Below, piece by piece: positions 8,558 through 17,089 of a stretch of DNA of 64,000 bases (positions within the stretch are counted from its first letter, which is position 1; the number at the start of each line of letters is the position of its first letter). The DNA lies in the NCBI GenBank assembly GCA_016191555.1, contig JACPVX010000057.1, positions 62,001 through 126,000 on the forward strand, given 5' to 3'. The notes under the pieces were generated by a model. It did not search any database. It was not told where the DNA came from and worked only from the letters and a program-made list of their open reading frames with translations. This DNA comes from Bacteroidota bacterium. Its GTDB lineage: Bacteria > Bacteroidota > Bacteroidia > Cytophagales > Cyclobacteriaceae. The position numbers were made by a program, and so were the translations under genes.

Positions 8558-9175
8558 TTAGACCAAGTTATTCGCGTAAGCGTATTTGACAAGACCCACT
8601 AAGTTGGTGGCTCCGGTTTTCTTCAGAATATTTTTGCGATGAGTTTCTACAGTTCGCTCGCTGATGAACAATACCTCGGCTATCTGGCGACTGTTAAACT
8701 CTTTGGTGATTAATTTCAGAATTTCGATTTCACGGCTGGTAAGCACTCCGCGCTCTTCTTCTTCCGGCTGGTTGATGAGCAACTCAGCTACTTCATCGCT
8801 TAAGAAGCGTTTCCCTTCCATTACTTTTTGCAAAGCATCCGTTAGGTTTTTGTAGGTATCTTTTTTGAGGATGTATCCGGAAACGCCTGAGCGGAGCAGT
8901 TCTTTTACTACGGCCGGATCATCGTGCATGCTGAGTACAATAATTTTTATTTCGGGCTGGGCGATGCGGGCTGCTTTTACCAATTCCAATCCGGTGATGC
9001 CGGGCATTTCATAATCGGTGATGAGCAAATCAAATTCAGTGGATTTAATATAGTCTAATGCCGCCAAGCCTGAGGTAGCGGTGTGGGTCACTTCAAAAGG
9101 ATCGCGGATCAGATTTTTCATTCCCTCCAGCAAGATGGGATGATCATCGACCAGCAAAACGGAATGCTTTTTCAT
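8558..9175 (-). CDS. NarL/LuxR-type response regulator
   Basis: I set the start at ATG 9175 (MKKHSVLLVDDHP), 66 codons inside the track ORF, because the receiver domain begins there and the upstream codons overlap the partner kinase. The 205-residue protein has a receiver domain with acidic pocket D10-D11, phosphoacceptor D54 (LLITDYEMPG) and the conserved lysine in YILKKDTY. A GerE-type helix-turn-helix follows (LTSREIEILKLI, ISERTVETHRKNILKKTGA). It is a transcription factor controlled by the TPR histidine kinase encoded 88 bp upstream on the same strand. The pair is the common Bacteroidota NarX/NarL-like arrangement. The regulated genes cannot be deduced. Confidence 0.93.
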   Translation of the reverse strand: MKKHSVLLVDDHPILLEGMKNLIRDPFEVTHTATSGLAALDYIKSTEFDLLITDYEMPGITGLELVKAARIAQPEIKIIVLSMHDDPAVVKELLRSGVSGYILKKDTYKNLTDALQKVMEGKRFLSDEVAELLINQPEEEERGVLTSREIEILKLITKEFNSRQIAEVLFISERTVETHRKNILKKTGATNLVGLVKYAYANNLV

Positions 9176-9263
9176 GCGTTGTAAAATTCGACCAAATGGT
9201 GTACTTAACCAAATCACATCCGTGCTGATTTTATACAGCAAAGCAACGAAGCCCGCAGACTTC

Positions 9264-11270
9264 TCAAAATACCGAGGCCTCGGTATTTTTTGTTTCGGTA
9301 TTGGTGGTGACGCTAAATGGTAATTGGATGGTGACCGTATTATTTTTTCTTCCGGCAACCACATCCCAATCAACGCTACCTTTGATCAGATTCAATCGTG
9401 TTTGAATGGTTCGCCAGCCGTTGCTCTGTGTGCTGTTTTGAAAAGCGGCCAAGTCATAGCCCAAGCCATCGTCTTCCAGTGTGATGATCACTTCTTCGGT
9501 ATGGCCGGTGAATGAAATGATTAATTCGGTAGCCTTACTGTGTTTAAGAATATTAGAAATCAATTCTTGTAAAATACGGTACAACGAAATCTCAACTACG
9601 TTGGAGAACCGATTTGGCACATCGTGAACAGTGAGCGACACTTTCAGTTGTGAGGCTTTGTTTACTCTGCGAATCAACTCGCGTGTGGCTGGAATCAATC
9701 CTTCTTTGACTAACACCGGAGGCATCAAGTTGAATGCAATGTTTCTGATTTCCGATTGAATGTCGCTGAGAAGTTGTTCGGAGTTTTCGACCAGTGCTAC
9801 GGTTTTTTCGGGTGTGTTGGTGCCTTTGATGGATTGAATGGTCAATTGCAAAGCCGACACCAATTGCCCCATGCCATCGTGCAAGTCGGACGCAAATCGT
9901 TTTCGTTCCTGCTCCTGCGATTCGATCACGGCATTGATTTGCGCTTCACGCAATCGAACTTTTTGTTCTTGTGCGACTGCTTTTTGTTTTTGAATGACAC
10001 GATAACGCCACAAGTAGATGATTACCAACGTAAGCAGCAGTAATAATACCAGTCCGGCAATGACTAGATAGTTGCGCTCGATAGCCGCCTCCTTGATGTC
10101 GTTTTCCTGATTGAGTAATACAATCTGTTGTTTGTTCTTCTCCGTTTCGTATTTCGTTTGAAGCTCCAGCAGTTGTTTAGACTTTTGCTCTTGAAAAAGC
10201 GAATCTTTAAACGTGGTATAATTCACATGTTCCTGATAGGCTTGCTGATAATTGGTTGCGTGTGCATTTACTTCGGCCAATACCTCATGTGCTTGCATCA
10301 CTTGCTCCAACGCCTTGCTGCTTTCGGCTAATGCCAACGCTTCCTTTGCATAGAGTAGAGCCACGGCTGATTGTCCTGATTTACTTTCGAGCCGTGCCAG
10401 GCGCGCGAGTGTAAATGACAACTCTTTTTGATTTTTATATTCTTCTTGTAGTTTTTTCGCTTTCAGAAAAAAGGCTTCCGCATCGTTTGGTTTTTTTAAA
10501 GCCTCGTATGCCAAGGCTGCGTTGGTCCATGTAGTGGGCAAAAATTGTTTGATGTTTTGCTCTTCAAATTCTTTACCGCTCAGCAGCGAATAATATAATG
10601 AGCTGTCATATTGAACGAGCTTTAGATAAACAGAGCCGAGATTGGCATGTGCCGCAGCCAGTCCAAAAGAGTCGTTGAGTTTTTGGTAAATCGTGCTAGC
10701 CCTTCGATAGAGACTCACCACTTGCTTGTATTCTTTTTGCGCCTTCAATACAATGCCAATGTTGGTGAGTAGCATGGCGGTTTTGCTTTCATCTTTCAAA
10801 CCTTCATAAATCCGAAGCGCCTCGTAGTAATTTTCCAGCGCCTTTTGGTAATCACCTTTTTCATCATAGACTATGCCCAACTTATTGAGTGTATTTGCAA
10901 TTTGAGAGGGGTTGTTTATTTTTCGATAGCGGATGAGCGCTTCCTGACTATAGTTAATGGCTTCTTCGTATTTGCCTTGCGCCTCGTAGGTTACACCAAT
11001 ATTGTTGTAGGCTTCGGCTTCGTAATCCGCCAGGTTTTCTTGTTTTGAAAGTTGAAGTGCTTCGAGGCCATACATTCTTGCCGAGTCAGCGCTGACAAAC
11101 CGATATTCCCAACACAACCACAGAAGCGTCAGTGCTTTATCTTTTCCTTGTTGCGCAGCGGCTGCTGTTTTTAAGCTATCCAGATTTTTGGTTTGCGCAT
11201 AACTGCAAATGAATGAGGTAGCGAGCACCACCGCAAGCAAAATGAGAGAACAGGAGCGAGTCTGTTTCAT
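9264..11270 (-). CDS. Periplasmic TPR-domain sensor histidine kinase (HisKA_3)
   Basis: This 668-residue sensor has a signal peptide ending near residue 25. At least six tetratricopeptide repeats follow (about 60-340), for example AEAYNNIGVTYEAQGKYEEA. A coiled coil (about 360-400) leads to one membrane helix (about 401-421). The cytoplasmic part is a NarX-type dimerisation domain with phosphoacceptor H464 in RKRFASDLHDGMGQL and an HATPase with LQELISNILKHSKA and EDDGLGYD. Membrane topology puts the TPRs in the periplasm, where they probably sense a protein or peptide. The cognate response regulator lies just downstream. The N-terminus MKQTRSCSLILLAVV is a normal signal sequence, which supports the given start. 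Confidence 0.93.
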   Translation of the reverse strand: MKQTRSCSLILLAVVLATSFICSYAQTKNLDSLKTAAAAQQGKDKALTLLWLCWEYRFVSADSARMYGLEALQLSKQENLADYEAEAYNNIGVTYEAQGKYEEAINYSQEALIRYRKINNPSQIANTLNKLGIVYDEKGDYQKALENYYEALRIYEGLKDESKTAMLLTNIGIVLKAQKEYKQVVSLYRRASTIYQKLNDSFGLAAAHANLGSVYLKLVQYDSSLYYSLLSGKEFEEQNIKQFLPTTWTNAALAYEALKKPNDAEAFFLKAKKLQEEYKNQKELSFTLARLARLESKSGQSAVALLYAKEALALAESSKALEQVMQAHEVLAEVNAHATNYQQAYQEHVNYTTFKDSLFQEQKSKQLLELQTKYETEKNKQQIVLLNQENDIKEAAIERNYLVIAGLVLLLLLTLVIIYLWRYRVIQKQKAVAQEQKVRLREAQINAVIESQEQERKRFASDLHDGMGQLVSALQLTIQSIKGTNTPEKTVALVENSEQLLSDIQSEIRNIAFNLMPPVLVKEGLIPATRELIRRVNKASQLKVSLTVHDVPNRFSNVVEISLYRILQELISNILKHSKATELIISFTGHTEEVIITLEDDGLGYDLAAFQNSTQSNGWRTIQTRLNLIKGSVDWDVVAGRKNNTVTIQLPFSVTTNTETKNTEASVF

Positions 11271-11287
11271 GGGGAGATCACCCGGAG

Positions 11288-11305
11288 ATACCTACCTCTA
11301 GGTAT
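11288..11305. promoter_or_regulatory. Inverted repeat between divergent TPR kinase and secreted-protein genes
   Basis: ATACCTA-CCTC-TAGGTAT is a perfect 7-bp inverted repeat with a 4-base centre, 18 bases upstream of the kinase start codon. It could be an operator, possibly for the response regulator encoded in the same unit, or a leader hairpin. No second copy was seen. Confidence 0.3.
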
Positions 11306-11380
11306 ATGCAAATTACCAAAATATAGGGATTGATAAACCATCGGTTCACCCGTTCCTTTGAGTTATTAAACCCCATTGCC

Positions 11381-12988
11381 ATGAAGTATTTATTTTACCC
11401 CCTGCTTTTCGTTGCCACACTGGCCTGCGGCCAATCGTTGGACATCGAAAAGACCTATGATGTTTCAAAGGAAGCCATGAAGGGCTTTATCCACATGGTC
11501 AACACCGATCTGGAAAAACGACAGATCGATGTAGTCTATCGAGTACGTGCTAAGAAGAACCAATCTAAGTTTATCACCTATTCTTTTGATATGGACTTTA
11601 ACTTCCTCAACCAATCCGAGGAAATTGTGGATATGGAGAAAGAGTTACCAACCAAGTATCGCCCTAAAAAGTATAGAGGAGAAGATTATTCGATAGAAGG
11701 ATTGGCGGTAGAACCCAATATGATGGGCACGCTTGTTTTAAAACGAAAAGTAACAAACTTTAATTGGAGTTGGTTTCGGGGTGGCTATACCGTTACCACT
11801 AATGTGGCTGAAAAGTTGAAGGCGAAAACAGATGATAATAAAAAACTTTTCTATCACGATCATTTCGAGGACAATACGACCGGCACAGCAATGGTGCTTG
11901 CAGGTGAAAAAGGAAGCGCTAAAAATGGCCCATTCAACCACATGATGAACTTCCACTTTTTGAAGTATGATGTGAACCTCACCACGTTAGCAGATGTAAC
12001 GCTAAATTTTGAAACACCGCAATCGGTAGTAGCAACGTATGGGTATCCAAATACAGAAGATGATCCAAAGAGTGACATGATTGTGATTTTTGCTCCAACG
12101 AAAGTTAAAAACTATGTAGGGCCTAAGATTTGGAACAAAAGCCAAACGGAGTATACCTATGTGCGAGTTTCCTATGAAGGAAAATTATTGGATAAGATAA
12201 GCTTTACATCGCCCAACAGTATTTGGCGTGTGGATGATTTTGTATTACGCGCAGATGGAGCGGTTTACTTTTATGGTCCATCTAATGACGAGCAAGACGA
12301 GTATTTTATTAGCAGATTAGAGTCGCACGCTGAGAAGAAGAAGTGGCCTCGTTTTCAATTAGCTAAAATAGATAAAGGCCGCGTTGAATTTGTTACCACT
12401 ACTTCGATGGATGATTTTGAAGCGAAACTAAAACCTCAACCGAATGGAAAAAAAGGTGACTCGTATAACGGACGCAGAGTTGAATTCAACGAAACGGTTA
12501 TCAGCCCCAACGGAGATTTTATTCTTGCCGGCCAAAACTATGGTATGATGAGAAACGGAAAAGGGCAAGTTACCGGGCGAGCGTATGAAGACTTGCTCAT
12601 GTTTCACTTCGATTCAAAAGGAAATCTGGTTTCACAATATACGGTGAATAAGAAATTCAGAGGAACCTCAGCCGATAACCAGTTCTTCGAATTCTCACCA
12701 GATGGCAAGACATTATTCTGGACGTACTTTGATGTGGTTGATACAAAAGCTGTAAGAGAGTTATCGCTTATGGTAGAAAAGCCATTGGGTGTACCCAAAC
12801 TCGCTACCATCAATTTAACTACCGGATCATTCGATAAATATACTGAATACGGTAATGGCGAAAACTACGTGCACTACGGTGGCATCACCAATTACTTCAA
12901 ATACAAAGATGCAAATAAGGTGGCCTACTTTGGTGAAAACAAGAAAGGAAGCTCCCTTTGGTTTGCCCGAATCAACATCGATAAATAG
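11381..12988 (+). CDS. Secreted protein of unknown function
   Basis: I choose ATG 11381 because it begins a clean signal peptide (MKYLFYPLLFVATLACGQS). The track ORF adds 17 unlikely codons. The mature protein has about 515 residues, is rich in charged residues and aromatic beta-strand-like stretches, and has no membrane segment. The second half alternates short hydrophobic strands with turns such as NGDFILAGQNYG, SPDGKTLFWTYFD and GNLVSQYTV. This suggests a beta-propeller or similar all-beta fold, but no family signature is recognised. A strong intrinsic terminator follows, so it is probably transcribed separately from the next two genes. All three genes encode exported proteins and face the same way. 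The function is unknown. Confidence 0.75.
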   Translation: MKYLFYPLLFVATLACGQSLDIEKTYDVSKEAMKGFIHMVNTDLEKRQIDVVYRVRAKKNQSKFITYSFDMDFNFLNQSEEIVDMEKELPTKYRPKKYRGEDYSIEGLAVEPNMMGTLVLKRKVTNFNWSWFRGGYTVTTNVAEKLKAKTDDNKKLFYHDHFEDNTTGTAMVLAGEKGSAKNGPFNHMMNFHFLKYDVNLTTLADVTLNFETPQSVVATYGYPNTEDDPKSDMIVIFAPTKVKNYVGPKIWNKSQTEYTYVRVSYEGKLLDKISFTSPNSIWRVDDFVLRADGAVYFYGPSNDEQDEYFISRLESHAEKKKWPRFQLAKIDKGRVEFVTTTSMDDFEAKLKPQPNGKKGDSYNGRRVEFNETVISPNGDFILAGQNYGMMRNGKGQVTGRAYEDLLMFHFDSKGNLVSQYTVNKKFRGTSADNQFFEFSPDGKTLFWTYFDVVDTKAVRELSLMVEKPLGVPKLATINLTTGSFDKYTEYGNGENYVHYGGITNYFKYKDANKVAYFGENKKGSSLWFARINIDK

Positions 12989-13005
12989 AATTTTTCAAAG
13001 CGAAA

Positions 13006-13037
13006 ATGGGGCGGATTATCACCGCTCCATTTTTTTG
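13006..13037 (+). terminator. Intrinsic terminator after the secreted-protein gene
   Basis: ATGGGGCGG-N7-CCGCTCCAT forms a 9-bp stem with one G-U pair and is followed by TTTTTTG. It lies 18 bases after the stop codon and before the next start at 13062. Confidence 0.8.
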
Positions 13038-13061
13038 TTTAACCGATTTTAATCCCAATGT

Positions 13062-14213
13062 ATGAATAAGTGGTTCATCATTATTTTGTCATTCGTTGTA
13101 TCGGTATCACATAGCCAGTCGATTCAATACTTAGCCGATGGTTTTGACGATAATCGCAACAAGTGGTTTGAAGAAGTAACAGCCGCATATGGTTTTAAAA
13201 TTCAGGAAGGGCATTTGGTGATTGATGCCAACACCACTTCTGTACACACTTTTCAAAACGTAGGCATCACGAAAGACGATGACTTTGGTATGCATGCACG
13301 CATGATTTTTTTCAATGGCACCAGCGAAGGCTGGATGGGCGTGCGCTTCGGCATGAGTGAAGACGCAAAAAAGTATCTCACGTTTTCTTACAACAATGCG
13401 CAAGGTTTTTTGATTACGGCCAATTCTGGAAAAAAATCTGAAGTGTTAAGGCAATCCAAATCAACTTTGATCAAGCCGTATGATTACAATACACTCACGG
13501 TAATCAAACGTTCGGGCGAATATCAATTTTTGATTAATGATAGACAGGTATTTCGCGATGCGATCAAACCATTTTTCGGTCCGATGATCGCATTGTATGT
13601 AAGTCAGAACATGAGTCTGCGGGTGGACGAAGTGCAGGTGTTCGATCCGAAAAAAGGAAAACAACGCATTGTTGCCAGTCAGGCAACGATGGCCAAAGTG
13701 GAAGAGCAGGATGTGAAGAATATTATTCTTACCGAAGAATTACCTCCCGACTTTCAGCAATTTTATAATCAGTTCGAAAAATTTGCTTTCCCGTATGACT
13801 ATAGCACGGTTATTAATCAAGCAAAAGATGTGAGCCAACTTCCTTTCGTACAGCAGAACTATTATCAATACGAGCTCAGCACAACCCGCGACCACTACAC
13901 TTTTGCTTTGGCGATCCTTTCAGTCTGTCAAAACGGTTATACTTTTTTGATGGGGCATAAATACACCACTGGCATTCAACGTGTTTTTAGAATAAGCATT
14001 GAAGCATTTGATAAGAAGGGGAATAAACTGGGAAGCAAGAATGTGGGCTCAACGGTAGAAGAGAATGACAAGTATTATCAAACTTTGCATTTTAGGGTTT
14101 CGCAAAAGGGTGCCTCAGTCAATTTTAATGTAGAAGAGACTTACTTCAACGGAAACGTCAACAAAAGCCTCGTTAGCTTCAATGGCGATTTGTGTAACCT
14201 TAATTCGTATTAG
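13062..14213 (+). CDS. Secreted protein with a concanavalin-like N-terminal domain
   Basis: The 383-residue product begins with a signal peptide (MNKWFIIILSFVVSVSHSQS). Residues about 25-205 resemble the LamG/3-keto-disaccharide-hydrolase type of jelly-roll. They open with LADGFDDNRNKWFE, followed by EGHLVIDANT, GWMGVRFGM, YNTLTVIKRSGEYQFLIND and the terminal MSLRVDEVQVFD strand. The C-terminal part, about 220-383, is not recognised. Such jelly-rolls often bind glycans or proteins, but catalytic function is not evident. The stop codon is two bases before the CHAT-domain gene, so the two are almost certainly translated from one transcript and may work together in the envelope. Confidence 0.75.
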   Translation: MNKWFIIILSFVVSVSHSQSIQYLADGFDDNRNKWFEEVTAAYGFKIQEGHLVIDANTTSVHTFQNVGITKDDDFGMHARMIFFNGTSEGWMGVRFGMSEDAKKYLTFSYNNAQGFLITANSGKKSEVLRQSKSTLIKPYDYNTLTVIKRSGEYQFLINDRQVFRDAIKPFFGPMIALYVSQNMSLRVDEVQVFDPKKGKQRIVASQATMAKVEEQDVKNIILTEELPPDFQQFYNQFEKFAFPYDYSTVINQAKDVSQLPFVQQNYYQYELSTTRDHYTFALAILSVCQNGYTFLMGHKYTTGIQRVFRISIEAFDKKGNKLGSKNVGSTVEENDKYYQTLHFRVSQKGASVNFNVEETYFNGNVNKSLVSFNGDLCNLNSY

Positions 14214-14215
14214 TA

Positions 14216-17089
14216 ATGCGATCGATCATCATCTTACTTTTTCTGTTAATCAATTTTTCTTTGTCGGCTCAGGATCATTATGCCGAATTAGAAAAAAAGA
14301 TGCTTTCACTTTATCAGGAGAAAAAGTACAACGAGTCGTTGCAACTCTCTACGCAATACCTGCGTGTGTTTCCGGATAACCTGACAGCCAATGGAAATCA
14401 GGCCGCTTGTTTGCTTTTTTTGAATCGGCCCACGGAGGCATTGACTTACATTGATCGTGTGCTGCTCATGGATCCTACGTCTGCCGCCTCACTGACAGCC
14501 AAGGCTTATGTGCTCGCACACCAAGGTAATGTACCCGAAGCAAAAAGATTATTAACAGAGGCCATTCGACTTTCTCCGGAGAATGAAGATTCGAAAGTGG
14601 CGATAGAGGAGATGAAAGAGTTTGGCAAAGTGTTTAACAAACAGGAAGTGTTTCAAAATCTGGCGCAATGGTTAAAGCAAACCGAACCTACCATACGCGA
14701 ACGGGAGTGGTCGCTTGATAAATTAATTACACTCTATAATCAATATCCGGAAAATCCTGCTGAGCTAATGAAGCAATGTCGGGAAAAGGTGGCACTTTTT
14801 AATCAACAGAATAAACCTGTGATGGCCATGCTTGCATTTAGTTATGCAGCGCGTTGGCTGAATAGCTGGGGATATAAAAGTGAGGCGTTGGAGATCGCCA
14901 CCGAAGGATATGTTCAGTTGAAGTCCAAAGGATTTGGCGATAACCATTACTTAGCAACATTTTTCATTGCGCAGCTCATGGCGTACCATATCGACAAGGG
15001 TGATCCGGAGAAGGCGATTCAGTTAAGTGAAGATTTATATGAACACATGGGTAAATCGTCTCTTGTCACGGTAGACATCGATGGACTGACAAATCTTTCG
15101 GTGGCATATAGCACGATGCGAAGTGGCGATACTAAAAAGAATCAATCAACGGCCAATCAATTGGCGATTCAAGCGTATGACCTCGCTTTAAAAAATCAGT
15201 ACATCAACGGAATAGTCGTTGCGGCCAACTCTATTGTATTGTCCAGCTACAATACCGATTACAGCACTTCCGCCATTCGTTATGGTGAATATGGCTTTAA
15301 AGTAGCCGAAGAAAATCATCTGATTATGAAACGATCCATCATTTCCAATTTGGCGCTGTTGTATTGGAACACGGGTCGCGATGGACAGCAGAAGTGCCGC
15401 AACTTATATCGATTTCAGATCGAACAAGCTAAAAAAGAAAATCGATGGAGCGATGCTTCATTGTATCTCAACAATTTGGGATCGATGTATTATCAGCAAC
15501 AAGATATGGAGCAGGCTATTCAGTTGTTTGAAGAGTCAGCCCTGTTGGCAAATGAAGGTGTGGTCTACAGCAATCCACAAGATCGGTTGTCGCATTACCA
15601 AAGTCAGATGAGCGCCAATCAATGGTTGGTGTTATGTTATGCTCAAACGGCCAATACTGAAAAAGCCTTTGAGGCGATGGAGCGCAGCCGTGCACGTGTG
15701 CTGAGTGAGCGATTGGCACAGAAGCCAATGACACCACCTACCATCGCGGAATTTCAAAATCTGTTAAAGCCGGATGAAGCATGTTTGATGTATCATGTTT
15801 TTTCAGGCTATGAACTGGTGATTTTAACTGTAACGAAAAAGTATGCGCATGTTTATTATCATGCCGATCCTCGCTTTGTAGGCGATATTCGCGACCGATA
15901 CTTTAACCGATCGAAACAAGAGCAAACCACCGATCACACTTCAGAAGAATCTGCTCGCGGTTTTGAGTGGATCAGTCAGGATCATCAGCGTACGCAGGTA
16001 AACCGGGGCTATGACCGCGATGCCATTGCACCACGGAGTGATTTTGATCGGGTGGTGAAACTTACAAGGAAATTTTCAGAGGAACCAGCTTTGAATGACG
16101 ACATGTTGATGGACATGCTGACGCGCTATCAACGTTTCCTCATCACGCCCATCAACAATCGGCTGGGAGGAATTAAAACATTAATCATTTCACCCAACGA
16201 TGTATTGAGTTTTATTCCGTTTGAAGCGTTGAAAACTTTTGATGGAAAGTACTTGGTAGAGAAATACAATATTCGCTACCTCCATTCCGCTAGTGTAATG
16301 CAACAGTTGGCGGAGCGTAAGTATGAATCATCACGTAAGCCGTTGCTCGCAATGGGTGGTGCTATTTATGAAAACTTATCCACCGAGAGAAAAGCTTTGT
16401 CGACAGAATCCGATCTCACACTCTTGCAAGCAGAAGTAGAAGAGAATTTGCGTAAAAACAAATCCGTACGAAATGCCTATGCCAGTTTGTTTGGCACCAA
16501 AGCCATGAATGCCTTGCCGGGCACTGTGGAAGAAGTGAAAAGCATCAGTAAAAATTTATCAGGTGTCGATGTGTTTTTTGGAAAGGATATGACGGAGAAT
16601 CGCATCAAAGCTATGTCGAAGAGTGGTGAGCTGGCCAACTACAAAGTGCTTCATCTCGCTACGCATGGTTTTGTCGTTGCTGAAATTCCTGACCTCTCCG
16701 GTGTGGCGATGAGTATTTTCACGCAAGAGCAAGATGGTGAAGATGGATTCTTGAATGCTGTGGAAATTTCGAATTTAAAATTGAAGTGCGATTTGACAGT
16801 GTTATCTGCTTGTCAGACAGCCTTAGGGAAATTGTATGTAGGTGAAGGTGTGACCGGTTTAACACAATCGCTGCTGGTAGCAGGCAGCAATGCGGCCCTC
16901 GTGTCGTTGTGGCCAGTGAATGACACCAGTACCATGTTGTTCATGAGCAACTTTTACAAGGAAGTGGCAAAAGGGAAATCGTACCCGCAAATTGTGAATG
17001 AACTGAAGAAGAAATTTATTAAAGGCGAGTTCGGGAAAGAATTTCAGCATCCGCACTTTTGGGCACCCTTTATTTATTATGGGAATTAA
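14216..17089 (+). CDS. Exported TPR-CHAT domain protein (putative caspase-like peptidase)
   Basis: This 957-residue protein has an N-terminal signal peptide (MRSIIILLFLLINFSLSAQ). A TPR-rich region spans about residues 20-520. The C-terminal CHAT domain (about 650-957) is related to clan CD caspase-like peptidases. The predicted catalytic dyad is present: His817 in HLATHGF and Cys866 in VLSACQTALG, followed by the conserved GEGVTGLTQSLLVAGSNAALVSLWPVND block. In other bacteria CHAT proteins act as regulated proteases, some in defence (Craspase, gasdermin activation), but those are cytoplasmic. This one is predicted to be exported, as are many Bacteroidota TPR-CHAT proteins of unknown role. 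The tight link to the jelly-roll gene upstream suggests a functional pair. Its stop overlaps that of the convergent AsmA-like gene, inside a small palindrome (TGGGAATTAATTTTCCCA). Confidence 0.9.
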   Translation: MRSIIILLFLLINFSLSAQDHYAELEKKMLSLYQEKKYNESLQLSTQYLRVFPDNLTANGNQAACLLFLNRPTEALTYIDRVLLMDPTSAASLTAKAYVLAHQGNVPEAKRLLTEAIRLSPENEDSKVAIEEMKEFGKVFNKQEVFQNLAQWLKQTEPTIREREWSLDKLITLYNQYPENPAELMKQCREKVALFNQQNKPVMAMLAFSYAARWLNSWGYKSEALEIATEGYVQLKSKGFGDNHYLATFFIAQLMAYHIDKGDPEKAIQLSEDLYEHMGKSSLVTVDIDGLTNLSVAYSTMRSGDTKKNQSTANQLAIQAYDLALKNQYINGIVVAANSIVLSSYNTDYSTSAIRYGEYGFKVAEENHLIMKRSIISNLALLYWNTGRDGQQKCRNLYRFQIEQAKKENRWSDASLYLNNLGSMYYQQQDMEQAIQLFEESALLANEGVVYSNPQDRLSHYQSQMSANQWLVLCYAQTANTEKAFEAMERSRARVLSERLAQKPMTPPTIAEFQNLLKPDEACLMYHVFSGYELVILTVTKKYAHVYYHADPRFVGDIRDRYFNRSKQEQTTDHTSEESARGFEWISQDHQRTQVNRGYDRDAIAPRSDFDRVVKLTRKFSEEPALNDDMLMDMLTRYQRFLITPINNRLGGIKTLIISPNDVLSFIPFEALKTFDGKYLVEKYNIRYLHSASVMQQLAERKYESSRKPLLAMGGAIYENLSTERKALSTESDLTLLQAEVEENLRKNKSVRNAYASLFGTKAMNALPGTVEEVKSISKNLSGVDVFFGKDMTENRIKAMSKSGELANYKVLHLATHGFVVAEIPDLSGVAMSIFTQEQDGEDGFLNAVEISNLKLKCDLTVLSACQTALGKLYVGEGVTGLTQSLLVAGSNAALVSLWPVNDTSTMLFMSNFYKEVAKGKSYPQIVNELKKKFIKGEFGKEFQHPHFWAPFIYYGN

